Positions 9,830-23,042 of a stretch of 64,000 bases of DNA are shown here, piece after piece. The DNA lies in NCBI RefSeq assembly GCF_051014685.1, contig NW_027479034.1:124001-188000 (forward strand), written 5' to 3'. A model generated the notes under the pieces. It made no database searches and was not told where the DNA came from. It worked only from the letters and a program-made list of their open reading frames with translations. Position 1 is the stretch's first letter. Every line of letters begins with the position of its first letter. Origin of the DNA: Ptiloglossa arizonensis. Its lineage: Eukaryota; Arthropoda; Insecta; Hymenoptera; Colletidae. Made by a program: the position numbers and the translations under genes.

Positions 9830-12800
9830 AAAACGAAGGACTAGAACGGCCTAGGGGAGAAGTACGCATACAGTTGTAATCGGGCGAGTTTCTACTTTCA
9901 AATGCAACAGAAATTTTGCGGATTGGTCAATCCGTTCGCGAGATATGGCAGTTTGGAGACAAGAAACGCTTGAGATCTTCAAAATTTTCGCAGTTCTGAT
10001 GCTCGAAACGAATGACTAGAACGGCCTAGGGGAGAGGTACGCATACAGTTGTAATCGGGCGAGTTTCTACTTTCAAATGCAACAGAAATTTTGCGGATTA
10101 GTCAATCCGTTCGCGAGATATGGCAGTTTGGAGGAAAGAAACGCTTGAGAAACTCAAAATTTTCGCAGTTCTGATGCTCGAAACGAATAACTGGAACGGC
10201 CTAGGGGAAAACTACACATACCGTTGTAATCGACGAGTTTCTACTTTCAGATGCAACAGAAATTTTGCGGATTGGTCAATCCGTTCGTGAGATATGGCAG
10301 TTTGGAGATAAGAAACGCTTGAGAAACTCAAAATTTTCGCAGTTCTGATGCTCGAAACGAGTAACTAGAACGGCCTAGGGGAAAAGTACGGATACCGTTG
10401 TAATCGGGCGAGTTTCTACTTTCAGATGCAACAAAAATTTTGCGGATTGATCAATCCGTTCGCGAGATATGGCAGTTTGGAGATAAGAAACGCTTTAGAA
10501 ACTCAAAATTTTCGCAGATTCTGATGCTCGAAACGAATAACTAGAACGGCCTAGGGGAGAAGTACGCCTACAGTTGTAATCGGGCGAGTTTCTACTTTCA
10601 GATGCAATAGAAATTTTGCGGATTGGTCAATCCGTTCGCGAGATATGGCAGTTTGGAGGTAAGAAACGCTTGAGAAATTCAAAATTTTCGCAGTTCTGAT
10701 GCTCGAAACGAATAACTGGAACGGCCTAGGGGAAAACTACACATACCGTTGTAATCGGGCGAGTTTCTACTTTCAGATGCAACAGAAATTTTGCGGATTG
10801 GTCAATCCGTTCGCGAGATATGGCCGTTTGGATGTAAGAAACGCTTTAGAAACTCAAAATTTTCGCAGTTCTGATGCTCGAAACGAATAAGTAGAACGGC
10901 CTAGGGGAAAACTACACATACCGTTGTAATCGGGCGTGTTTCTACTTTCAGATGCAATAGAAATTTTGCGGATTGGTCAATCCGTTCGCGAGATGTGGCA
11001 GTTTGGATGTAAGAAACGCTTGACGAAACTCAAAATTTTCGCAATTATGATGCTCGAAACGAGTAACTAGAACGGCGTAGGGGAAAAGTACGCATACCGT
11101 TGTAATCGGGCGAGTTTCTACTTTCAGATGCAACAGAAATTTTGCGGATTGGTCAATCCGTTCGTGAGATATGGCAGTTTGGAGATAAGAAACGCTTTAG
11201 AAACTCAAAATTTTCGCAGTTCTGATGCTCGAAACGAATAAGTAGAACGGCCTAGGGGAAAACTACACATACCGTTGTAATCGGGCGAGTTTCTACTTTC
11301 AGATGCAATAGAAAATTTTGCGGATTGGTCAATCCGTTCGCGAGATATGGCAGTTTGGATGTAAGAAACGCTTGAGAAACTCAAAATTTTCGCAGCTCTG
11401 ATGCTCGAAACGAATAACTGGAACGGCCTAGGGGAAAACTACACATACCGTTTTAATCGGGCGAGTTTCTACTTTCAGATGCAACAGAAATTTTGCGGAT
11501 TGGTCAATCCGTTCGCGAGATATGGCAGTTTGGAGGTAAGAAACGCTTGAGAAACTCAAAATTTTCGCAGTTCTGATGCTCGAAAACGAATAACTGGAAC
11601 GGCCTAGGGGAAAACTACACATACCGTTGTAATCGGACGAGTTTCTACTTTCAGATGCAACAGAAATTTTGCGGATTGGTCAATCCGTTCGTGAGATATG
11701 TCAGTTTGGAGATAAGAAACGCTTGAGAAACTCAAAATTTTCGCAGTTCTGATGCTCGAAACGAATGACTAGAACGGCCTAGGGGACAAGTACGCATACC
11801 GTAGTAATCGGGCGAGTTTCTACTTTCAGATGCAACAGAAATTTTGCGGATTGGTCAATCCGTTCGCGAGATATGGCCGTTTGGATGTAAGAAACGCTTT
11901 AGAAACTCAAAATTTTCGCAGTTCTGATGCTCGAAACGAATAAGTAGAACGGCCTATGGGAAAACTACACATACCGTTGTAATCGGGCGTGTTTCTACTT
12001 TCAGATGCAATAGAAATTTTGCGGATTGGTCAATCCGTTCGCGAGATGTGGCAGTTTGGATGTAAGAAACGCTTGAGAAACTCAAAATTTTCGCAATTAT
12101 GATGCTCGAAACGAGTAACTAGAACGGCGTAGGGGAAAAGTACGCATACCGTTGTAATCGGGCGAGTTTCTACTTTCAGATGCAACAGAAATTTTGCGGA
12201 TTGGTCAATCCGTTCGTGAGATATGGCAGTTTGGAGATAAGAAACGCTTTAGAAACTCAAAATTTTCGCAGTTCTGATGCTCGAAACGAATAAGTAGAAC
12301 GGCCTAGGGGAAAACTACACATACCGTTGTAATCGGGCGAGTTTCTACTTTCAGATGCAATAGAAATTTTGCGGATTGGTCAATCCGTTCGCGAGATATG
12401 GCAGTTTGGATGTAAGAAACGCTTGAGAAACTCAAAATTTTCGCAGCTCTGATGCTCGAAACGAATAACTGGAACGGCCTAGGGGAAAACTACACATACC
12501 GTTTTAATCGGGCGAGTTTCTACTTTCAGATGCAACAGAAATTTTGCGGATTGGTCAATCCGTTCGCGAGATATGGCAGTTTGGAGGTAAGAAACGCTTG
12601 AGAAACTCAAAATTTTCGCAGTTCTGATGCTCGAAACGAATAACTGGAACGGCCTAGGGGAAAACTACACATACCGTTGTAATCGGACGAGTTTCTACTT
12701 TCAGATGCAACAGAAATTTTGCGGATTGGTCAATCCGTTCGTGAGATATGGCAGTTTGGAGATAAGAAACGCTTGAGAAACTCAAAATTTTCGCAGTTCT

Positions 12801-15425
12801 GATGCTCGAAACGAATGACTAGAACGGCCTAGGGGACAAGTACGCATACCGTAGTAATCGGGCGAGTTTCTACTTTCAGATGCAACAGAAATTTTGCGGA
12901 TTGGTCAATCCGTTCGCGAGATATGGCCGTTTGGATGTAAGAAACGCTTTAGAAACTCAAAATTTTCGCAGTTCTGATGCTCGAAACGAATAAGTAGAAC
13001 GGCCTAGGGGAAAACTACACATACCGTTGTAATCGGGCGAGTTTCTACTTTCAGATGCAATAGAAATTTTGCGGATTGGTCAATCCGTTCGCGAGATGTG
13101 GTAGTTTGGATGTAAGAAACGCTTGAGAAACTCAAAATTTTCGCAATTATGATGCTCGAAACGAGTAACTAGAACGGCCTAGGGGAAAAGTACGGATACC
13201 GTTGTAATCGGGCGAGTTTCTACTTTCAGATGCAACAAAAATTTTGCGGATTGATCAATCCGTTCGCGAGATATGGCAGTTTGGAGATAAGAAACGCTAG
13301 AGAACCTCAAAATTTTCGCAGTTCTGATGCTCGAAACGAATAACTAGAACGGCCTAGGGGAGAAGTACGCCTACAGTTGTAATCGGGCGAGTTTCTACTT
13401 TCAGATGCAATAGAAATTTTGCGGATTGGTCAATCCGTTCGCGAGATATGGCAGTTTGGAGGTAAGAAACGCTTGAGAAACTCAAAATTTTCGCAGTTCT
13501 GATGCTCGAAACGAATAACTGGAACGGCCTAGGGGAAAACTACACATACCGTTGTAATCGGGCGAGTTTTCTACTTTCAGATGCAACAGAAATTTTGCGG
13601 ATTGGTCAATCCGTTCGCGAGATATGGCCGTTTGGATGTAAGAAACGCTTTAGAAACTCAAAATTTTCGCAGTTCTGATGCTCGAAACGAATAAGTAGAA
13701 CGGCCTAGGGGAAAACTACACATACCGTTGTAATCGGGCGTGTTTCTACTTTCAGATGCAATAGAAATTTTGCGGATTGGTCAATCCGTTCGCGAGATGT
13801 GGCAGTTTGGATGTAAGAAACGCTTGAGAAACTCAAAATTTTCGCAATTATGATGCTCGAAACGAGTAACTAGAACGGCCTAGGGGAAAAGTACGGATAC
13901 CGTTGTAATCGGGCGAGTTTCTACTGTCAGATGCAACAAAAATTTTGCGGATTGATCAATCCGTTCGCGAGATATGGCAGTTTGGAGATAAGAAACGCTT
14001 GAGAACCTCAAAATTTTCGCAGTTCTGATGCTCGAAACGAATGACTAGAACGGCCTAGGGGAGAAGTACGCATACAGTTGTAATCGGGCGAGTTTCTACT
14101 TTCAAATGCAACAGAAATTTTGCGGATTGGTCAATCCGTTCGCGAGATATGGCCGTTTGGATGTAAGAAACGCTTTAGAAACTCAAAATTTTCGCAGTTC
14201 TGATGCTCGAAACGAATGACTAGAACGGCCTAGGGGAGAAGTACGCATAGCGTTGTAATCGGGCGAGTTTCTACTTTCAGATGCATCAGAAATTTTGCGG
14301 ATTGGTCAATCCGTTCGCGAGATATGGCAGTTTGGAGGTAAGAAACGCTTGAGAAACACAAAATTTTCGCAGTTCTGATGCTCGAAACGAATAACTGGAA
14401 CGGCCTAGGGGAAAACTACACATACCGTTGTAATCGGACGAGTTTCTACTTTCAGATGCAACAGAAATTTTGCGGATTGGTCAATCCGTTCGTGAGATAT
14501 GGCAGTTTGGAGATAAGAAACGCTTGAGAAACTCAAAATTTTCGCAGTTCTGATGCTCGAAACGAATGACTAGAACGGCCTAGGGGAGAAGTACGCATAC
14601 CGTTGTAATCGGGCGAGTTTCTACTTTCAGATGCAACAGAAATTTTTCGGATTGGTCAATCCGTTCGCGAGATATGGCCGTTTGGATGTAAGAAACGCTT
14701 TAGAAACTCAAAAATTTTCGCAGTTCTGATGCTCGAAACGAATAAGTAGAACGGCCTAGGGGAAAACTACACACATACCGTTGTAATCGGGCGTGTTTCT
14801 ACTTTCAGATGAAATAGAAATTTTGCGGATTGGTCAATCCGTTTCGCGAGATGTGGAAGTTTGGATGTAAGAAACGCTTGAGAAACTCAAAATTTTCGCA
14901 ATTATGATGCTCGAAACGAGTAACTAGGACGGCCTAGGGGAGAAGTACGCATACAGTTGTAATCGGGCGAGTTTCTACTTTCAAATGCACAGAAATTTTG
15001 CGGATTGGTCAATCCGTTCGCGAGATATGGCCGTTTGGATGTAAGAAACGCTTTAGAAACTCAAAATTTTCGCAGTTCTGATGCTCGAAACGAATGACTA
15101 GAACGGCCTAGGGGAAAACTACACATACCGTTGTAATCGGGCGAGTTTCTACTTTCAGATGCAATAGAAATTTTGCGGATTGGTCAATCCGTTCGCGAGA
15201 TGTGGCAGTTTGGATGTAAGAAACGCTTGAGAAACTCAAAATTTCGCAGTTCTGATGCTCGAAACGAATGACTAGAACGGCCTAGGGGAGAGGTACGCAT
15301 ACAGTTGTAATCGGGCGAGTTTCTACTTTCAAATGCAACAGAAATTTTGAGGATTGGTCAATCCGTTCGCGAGATATGGCAGTTTGGAGGTAAGAAACGC
15401 TTGAGACAACACAAAATTTTCGCAG
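9830..15425 (+). repeat. Indel-rich subarray
   Basis: About 32 monomers holding 14 of the 18 length changes found in the whole window. Insertions lie near 9,831 (A), 10,518, 11,024 (C), 11,312 (A), 11,583 (A), 13,567 (T), 14,711 (A), 14,771 (AC), 14,842 (T), 15,406 and 15,424 (CAG). Single-base deletions lie near 10,233, 14,989 and 15,241. Their sum (+11) exactly explains the register change from -2 bp before the zone to +9 bp after it. Some lie in short homopolymers and some do not. The zone may be older and less homogenised, or may reflect lower consensus accuracy in the assembly. Confidence 0.85.
11030..12960 (+). repeat. 6-monomer tandem duplication (~1,052 bp)
   Basis: The unusual AACGGCGTAGGGG occurs at 11,071 and 12,123, and CCGTTTTAATCGGG follows at about 11,449 and 12,500. 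The spacing is 1,050 bp plus two single-base insertions present only in the first copy (near 11,312 and 11,583), so these insertions arose after the duplication or are sequence errors. Bounds are approximate. Confidence 0.75.
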
Positions 15426-18400
15426 CAGTTCTGATGCTCGAAACGAATAACTGGAACGGCCTAGGGGAGAAGTACGCATACCGTAGTAATCGGGCGAGTT
15501 TCTACTTTCAGATGCAACAGAAATTTTGCGGATTGGTCAATCCGTTCGCGAGATATGGCCGTTTGGATGTAAGAAACGCTTTAGAAACTCAAATTTTTCG
15601 CAGTTCTGATGCTCGAAACGAATGACTAGAACGGCCTAGGGGAAAACTACACATACCGTTGTAATCGGGCGAGTTTCTACTTTCAGATGCAATAGAAATT
15701 TTGCGGATTGGTCAATCCGTTCGCGAGATGTGGCAGTTTGGATGTAAGAAACGCTTGAGAAACTCAAAATTTTCGCAATTATGATGCTCGAAACGAGTAA
15801 CTAGAACGGCCTAGGGGAAAAGTACGGATACCGTTGTAATCGGGCGAGTTTCTACTGTCAGATGCAACAAAAATTTTGCGGATTGATCAATCCGTTCGCG
15901 AGATATGGCAGTTTGGAGATAAGAAACGCTTGAGAACCTCAAAATTTTCGCAGTTCTGATGCTCGAAACGAATGACTAGAACGGCCTAGGGGAGAAGTAC
16001 GGATACCGTTGTAATCGGGCGAGTTTCTACTTTCAGATGCAATAGAAATTTTGCGGATTGGTCAATCCGTTCGCGAGATATGGCAGTTTGGATGTAAGAA
16101 ACGCTTGAGAAACTCAAAATTTTCGCAGTTCTGATGCTCGAAACGAATAACTGGAACGGCCTAGGGGAAAACTACACATACCGTTGTAATCGGGCGAGTT
16201 TCTACTTTCAGATGCAACAGAAATTTTGCGGATTGGTCAATCCGTTCGCGAGATATGGCCGTTTGGATGTAAGAAACGCTTTAGAAACTCAAAATTTTCG
16301 CAGTTCTGATGCTCGAAACGAATAAGTAGAACGGCCTAGGGGAAAACTACACATACCGTTGTAATCGGGCGTGTTTCTACTTTCAGATGCAATAGAAATT
16401 TTGCGGATTGGTCAATCCGTTCGCGAGATGTGGCAGTTTGGATGTAAGAAACGCTTGAGAAACTCAAAATTTTCGCAATTATGATGCTCGAAACGAGTAA
16501 CTAGAACGGCCTAGGGGAAAAGTACGGATACCGTTGTAATCGGGCGAGTTTCTACTGTCAGATGCAACAAAAATTTTGCGGTTTGATCAATCCGTTCGCG
16601 AGATATGGCAGTTTGGAGAAGAGAAACGCTTGAGAACCTCAAAATTTTCGCAGTTCTGATGCTCGAAACGAATGACTAGAACGGCCTAGGGGAGAAGTAC
16701 GCATACAGTTGTAATCGGGCGAGTTTCTACTTTCAAATGCAACAGAAATTTTGCGGATTGGTCAATCCGTTCGCGAGATATGGCAGTTTGGAGGTAAGAA
16801 ACGCTTGAGAAACACAAAATTTTCGCAGTTCTGATGCTCGAAACGAATAACTGGAACGGCCTAGGTGAAAACTACACATACCGTTGTAATCGGACGAGAT
16901 TCTACTTTCAGATGCAACAGAAATTTTGCGGATTGGTCAATCCGTTCGTGAGATATGGCAGTTTGGAGATAAGAAACGCTTGAGAAACTCAAAATTTTCG
17001 CAGTTCTGATGCTCGAAACGAATGACTAGAACGGCCTAGGGGAGAAGTACGCATACCGTAGTAATCGGGCGAGTTTCTACTTTCAGATGCAACAGAAATT
17101 TTGCGGATTGGTCAATCCGTTCGCGAGATATGGCCGTTTGGATGAAAGAAACGCTTTAGAAACTCAAAATTTTCGCAGTTCTGATGCTCGAAACGAATGA
17201 CTAGAACGGCCTAGGGGAAAACTACACATACCGTTGTAATCGGGCGAGTTTCTACTTTCAGATGCAATAGAAATTTTGCGGATTGGTCAATCCGTTCGCG
17301 AGATGTGGCAGTTTGGATGTAAGAAACGCTTGAGAAACTCAAAATTTTCGCAGTTATGATGCTCGAAACGAGTAACTAGAACGGCCTAGGGGAAAAGTAC
17401 GGATACCGTTGTAATCGGGCGAGTTTCTACTTTCAGATGCAACAAAAATTTTGCGGATTGATCAATCCGTTCGCGAGATATGGCAGTTTGGAGACAAGAA
17501 ACGCTTGAGATCCTCAAAATTTTCGCAGTTCTGATGCTCGAAACGAATGACTAGAACGGCCTAGGGGAGAGGTACGCATACAGTTGTAATCGGGCGAGTT
17601 TCTACTTTCAAATGCAACAGAAATTTTGCGGATTGGTCAATCCGTTCGCGAGATATGGCAGTTTGGAGGTAAGAAACGCTTGAGAAACACAAAATTTTCG
17701 CAGTTCTGATGCTCGAAACGAATAACTGGAACGGCCTAGGGGAAAACTACACATACCGTTGTAATCGGACGAGATTCTACTTTCAGATGCAACAGAAATT
17801 TTGCGGATTGGTCAATCCGTTCGTGAGATATGGCAGTTTGGAGATAAGAAACGCTTGAGAAACTCAAAATTTTCGCAGTTCTGATGCTCGAAACGAATGA
17901 CTAGAACGGCCTAGGGCAGAAGTACGCATACCGTAGTAATCGGGCGAGTTTCTACTTTCAGATGCAACAGAAATTTTGCGGATTGGTCAATCCGTTCGCG
18001 AGATATGGCCGTTTGGATGAAAGAAACGCTTTAGAAACTCAAAATTTTCGCAGTTCTGATGCTCGAAACGAATGACTAGAACGGCCTAGGGGAGAAGTAC
18101 GCATACAGTTGTAATCGGGCGAGTTTCTACTTTCAGATGCAATAGAAATTTTGCGGATTGGTCAATCCGTTCGCGAGATATGGCAGTTTGGAGGTAAGAA
18201 ACGCTTGAGAAACTCAAAATTTTCGCAGTTCTGATGCTCGAAACGAATAACTGGAACGGCCTAGGGGAAAACTAAACATACCGTTGTAATCGGGCGAGTT
18301 TCTACTTTCAGATGCAACAGAAATTTTGCGGATTGGTCAATCCGTTCGCGAGATATGGCCGTTTGGATGTAAGAAACGCTTTAGAAACACAAAATTTTCG

Positions 18401-19797
18401 CAGTTCTGATGCTCGAAACGAATAAGTAGAACGGCCTAGGGGAAAACTACACATACCGTTGTAATCGGGCGTGTTTCTACTTTCAGATGCAATAGAAATT
18501 TTGCGGATTGGTCAATCCGTTCGCGAGATGTGGCAGTTTGGATGTAAGAAACGCTTGAGAAACTCAAACTTTTCGCAATTATGATGCTCGAAACGAGTAA
18601 CTAGAACGGCCTAGGGGAAGTGTACGGATACCGTTGTAATCGGGCGAGTTTCTACTGTCAGATGCAACAAAAATTTTGCGGATTGATCAATCCGTTCGCG
18701 AGATATGGCAGTTTGGAGACAAGAAACGCTTGAGATCCTCAAAATTTTCGCAGTTCTGATGCTCGAAACGAATGACTAGAACGGCCTAGGGGAGAGGTAC
18801 GCATACAGTTGTAATCGGGCGAGTTTCTACTTTCAAATGCAACAGAAATTTTGCGGATTGGTCAATCCGTTCGCGAGATATGGCAGTTTGGAGGTAAGAA
18901 ACGCTTGAGAAACACAAAATTTTCGCAGTTCTGATGCTCGAAACGAATAACTGGAACGGCCTAGGGGAAAACTACACATACCGTTGTAATCGGACGAGAT
19001 TCTACTTTCAGATGCAACAGAAATTTTGCGGATTGGTCAATCCGTTCGTGAGATATGGCAGTTTGGAGATAAGAAACGCTTGAGAAACTCAAAATTTTCG
19101 CAGTTCTGATGCTCGAAACGAATGACTAGAACGGCCTAGGGGAGAAGTACGCATACCGTAGTAATCGGGCGAGTTTCTACTTTCAGATGCAACAGAAATT
19201 TTGCGGATTGGTCAATCCGTTCGCGAGATATGGCCGTTTGGATGAAAGAAACGCTTTAGAAACTCAAAATTTTCGCAGTTCTGATGCTCGAAACGAATGA
19301 CTAGAACGGCCTAGGGGAGAAGTACGCATACAGTTGTAATCGGGCGAGTTTCTACCTTCAGATGCAATAGAAATTTTGCGGATTGGTCAATCCGTTCGCG
19401 AGATATGGCAGTTTGGAGGTAAGAAACGCTTGAGAAACTCAAAATTTTCGCAGCTCTGATGCTCGAAACGAATAACTGGAACGGCCTAGGGGAAAACTAC
19501 ACATACCGTTGTAATCGGGCGAGTTTCTACTTTCAGATGCAACAGAAATTTTGCGGATTGGTCAATCCGTTCGCGAGATATGGCCGTTTGGATGTAAGAA
19601 TCGCTTTAGAAACTCAAAATTTTCGCCGTTCTGATGCTCGATACGAATAAGTAGAACGGCCTAGGGGAAAACTACACATACCGTTGTAATCGGGCGAGTT
19701 TCTACTTTCAGATGCAATAGAAATTTTGCGGATTGGTCAATCCGTTCGCGAGATGTGGCAGTTTGGATGTAAGAAACGCTTGAGAAACTCAAAATTT
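15426..19797 (+). repeat. Subarray with a block present three times at 5- and 7-monomer spacing
   Basis: A block marked by GAAACACAAAATTTT, CGGACGAGATTCTAC and TTTGGATGAAAGAAACGC appears three times, with CGGACGAGAT starting at about 16,891, 17,766 and 18,991 (spacing 875 then 1,225 bp). The first pair matches to about 17,217/18,092. The second pair matches from about 17,430 to beyond 18,400, with scattered single-base differences. No indels were seen in this stretch and there is no gene. Confidence 0.85.
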
Positions 19798-20965
19798 TCG
19801 CAGTTCTGATGCTCGAAACGAATAACTGGAACGGCCTAGGGGAAAACTACACATGCCGTTGTAATCGGACGAGTTTCTACTTTCAGATGCAACAGAAATT
19901 TTGCGGATTGGTCAATCCGTTCGCGAGATATGGCAGTTTGGAGATAAGAATCGCTTGAGAAACTCAAAATTTTCGCAGTTCTGATGCTCGAAACGAATGA
20001 CTAGAACGGCCTAGGGGAGAAGTACGCATACCGTTGTAATCGGGCGAGTTTCTACTTTCAGATGCAACAGAAATTTTGCGGATTGGTCAATCCGTTCGCG
20101 AGATATGGCAGTTTGGAGGTAAGAAACGCTTGAGAAACTCAAAATTTTCGCAGTTCTGATGCTCGAAACGAATAACTGGAACGGCCTAGGGGAAAACTAC
20201 ACATGCCGTTGTAATCGGACGAGTTTCTACTTTCAGATGCAACAGAAATTTTGCGGATTGGTCGATCCGTTCGCGAGATATGGCAGTTTGGAAGTAAGAA
20301 ACGCTTGAGAAACTCAAAATTTTCGCAGTTCTGATGCTCGAAACGAATAACTGGAACGGCCTAGGGGAAAACTACACATGCCGTTGTAATCGGACGAGTT
20401 TCTACTTTCAGATGCAACAGAAATTTTGCGGATTGGTCAATCCGTTCGCGAGATATGGCAGTTTGGAGATAAGAATCGCTTGAGAAACTCAAAATTTTCG
20501 CAGTTCTGATGCTCGAAACGAATGACTAGAACGGCCTAGGGGAGAAGTACGCATACCGTTGTAATCGGGCGAGTTTCTACTTTCAGATGCAACAGAAATT
20601 TTGCGGATTGGTCAATCCGTTCGCGAGATATGGCAGTTTGGAGGTAAGAAACGCTTGAGAAACTCAAAATTTTCGAGGTTATGATGCTCGAAACGAGTAA
20701 CTAGAACGGCCTAGGGGAAAAGTACGGATACCGTTGTAATCGGGCGAGTTTCTGCTTTCAGATGCAACAAAAATTTTGCGGATTGATCAATCCGTTCGCG
20801 AGATATGGCAGTTTGGAAGTAAGAAACGCTTGAGAAACTCAAAATTTTCGCAGTTCTGATGCTCGAAACGAATAACTGGAACGGCCTAGGGGAAAACTAC
20901 ACATACCGTTGTAATCGGACGAGTTTCTACTTTCAGATGCAACAGAAATTTTGCGGATTGGTCAA

Positions 20966-23042
20966 TCCGTTCGCGAGATATGGCAGTTTGGAAGTAAGAA
21001 ACGCTTGAGAAACTCAAAATTTTCGCAGTTCTGATGCTCGAAACGAATAACTGGAACGGCCTAGGGGAAAACTACACATACCGTTGTAATCGGACGAGTT
21101 TCTGCTTTCAGATGCAACAGAAATTTTGCGGATTGGTCAATCCGTTCGCGAGATATGGCAGTTTGGAGATAAGAATCGCTTGAGAAACTCAAAATTTTCG
21201 CAGTTCTGATGCTCGAAACGTATGACTAGAACGGCCTACGGGAGAAGTACGCATACCGTTGTAATCGGTCGAGATTCTACTTTCAGATGCAACAGAAATT
21301 TTGCGGATTGGTCAATCCGTTCGCGAGATATGGCCGTTTGGAGGTAAGAAACGCTTGAGAAACTCAAAATTTTCGCAGTTCTGATGCTCGAAACGAATGA
21401 CTAGAACGGCCTAGGGGAGAAGTACGCATACCGTTGTAATCGGGCGAGTTTCTACATTCAGATGCAACAGAAATTTTGCGGATTGGTCAATCCGTTCGCG
21501 AGATATGGCCGTTTGGATGTAAGAAACGCTTTAGAAACTCAAAATTTTCGCAGTTCTGATGCTCGAAACGAATAAGTAGAACGGCCTAGGGGAAAACTAC
21601 CCATACCGTTGTAATCGGGCGAGTTTCTACTTTCAGATGCAATAGAAATTTTGCGGATTGGTCAATCCGTTCGCGAGATGTGGCAGTTTGGATGTAAGAA
21701 ACGCTTGAGAAACTCAAAATTTTCGCAATTATGATGCCCGAAACGAGTAACTAGAACGGCCTAGGGGAAAAGTACGGATACCGTTGTAATCGGGCGAGTT
21801 TCTACTTTCAGATACAACAAAAATTTTGCGGATTGATCAATCCGTTCGCGAGATATGGCAGTTTGGAGATAAGAAACGCTTGAGAACCTCAAAATTTTCG
21901 CAGTTCTGATGCTCGAAACGAATGACTAGAACGGCCTAGGGGAGAAGTACGCATACAGTTGTAATCGGGCGAGTTTCTACTTTCAGATGCAACAGAAATT
22001 TTGCGGATTGGTCGATCCGTTCGTGAGATATGGCAGTTTGGAAGTAAGAAACGCTTGAGAAACTCAAAATTTTCGCAGTTCTGATGCTCGAAACGAATAA
22101 CTGGAACGGCCTAGGGGAAAACTACACATACCGTTGTAATCGGACGAGTTTCTACTTTCAGATGCAACAGAAATTTTGCGGATTGGTCAATCCGTTCGCG
22201 AGATATGGCAGTTTGGAGATAAGAATCGCTTGAGAAACTCAAAATTTTCGCAGTTCTGATGCTCGAAACGAATGACTAGAACGGCCTAGGGGAGAAGTAC
22301 GCATACAGTTGTAATCGGGCGAGTTTCTACTTTCAGATGCAACAGAAATTGTGCGGATTGGTCGATCCGTTCGCGAGATATGGCAGTTTGGAAGTAAGAA
22401 ACGCTTGAGAAACTCAAAATTTTCGCAGTTCTGATGCTCGAATCGAATAACTGGAACGGCCTAGGGGAAAACTACACATACCGTTGTAATCGGACGAGTT
22501 TCTGCTTTCAGATGCAACAGAAATTTTGCGGATTGGTCAATCCGTTCGCGAGATATGGCAGTTTGGAGATAAGAATCGCTTGAGAATCTCAAAATTTTCG
22601 CAGTTCTGATGCTCGAAACGTATGACTAGAACGGCCTACGGGAGAAGTACGCATACCGTTGTAATCGGTCGAGATTCTACTTTCAGATGCAACAGAAATT
22701 TTGCGGATTGGTCAATCCGTTCGCGAGATATGGCCGTTTGGAGGTAAGAAACGCTTGAGAAACTCAAAATTTTCGCAGTTCTGATGCTCGAAACGAATGA
22801 CTAGAACGGCCTAGGGGAGAAGTACGCATACCGTTGTAATCGGGCGAGTTTCTACATTCAGATGCAACAGAAATTTTGCGGATTGGTCAATCCGTTCGCG
22901 AGATATGGCCGTTTGGATGTAAGAAACGCTTTAGAAACTCAAAATTTTCGCAGTTCTGATGCTCGAAACGAATAAGTAGAACGGCCTAGGGGAAAACTAC
23001 CCATACCGTTGTAATCGGGCGAGTTTCTACTTTCAGATGCAA
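20966..23042 (+). repeat. 8-monomer tandem duplication (1,400 bp)
   Basis: 20,966-21,642 matches 22,366-23,042 at an offset of 1,400 bp. Shared rare features are TTTCTGCTTTC, CGAAACGTATGAC, GGCCTACGGGAG, TCTACATTC and AAACTACCCATACC, in that order. Two differences were noted in the second copy: CTCGAATCG near 22,443 and GAGAATCTC near 22,587. Confidence 0.8.

Noticed and set aside
15347..15625. 92-aa ORF, the longest in the window
   Set aside because: It exists only because insertions near 15,406 and 15,424 shift the frame between two monomers. The residues are the same monomer translation in two frames.
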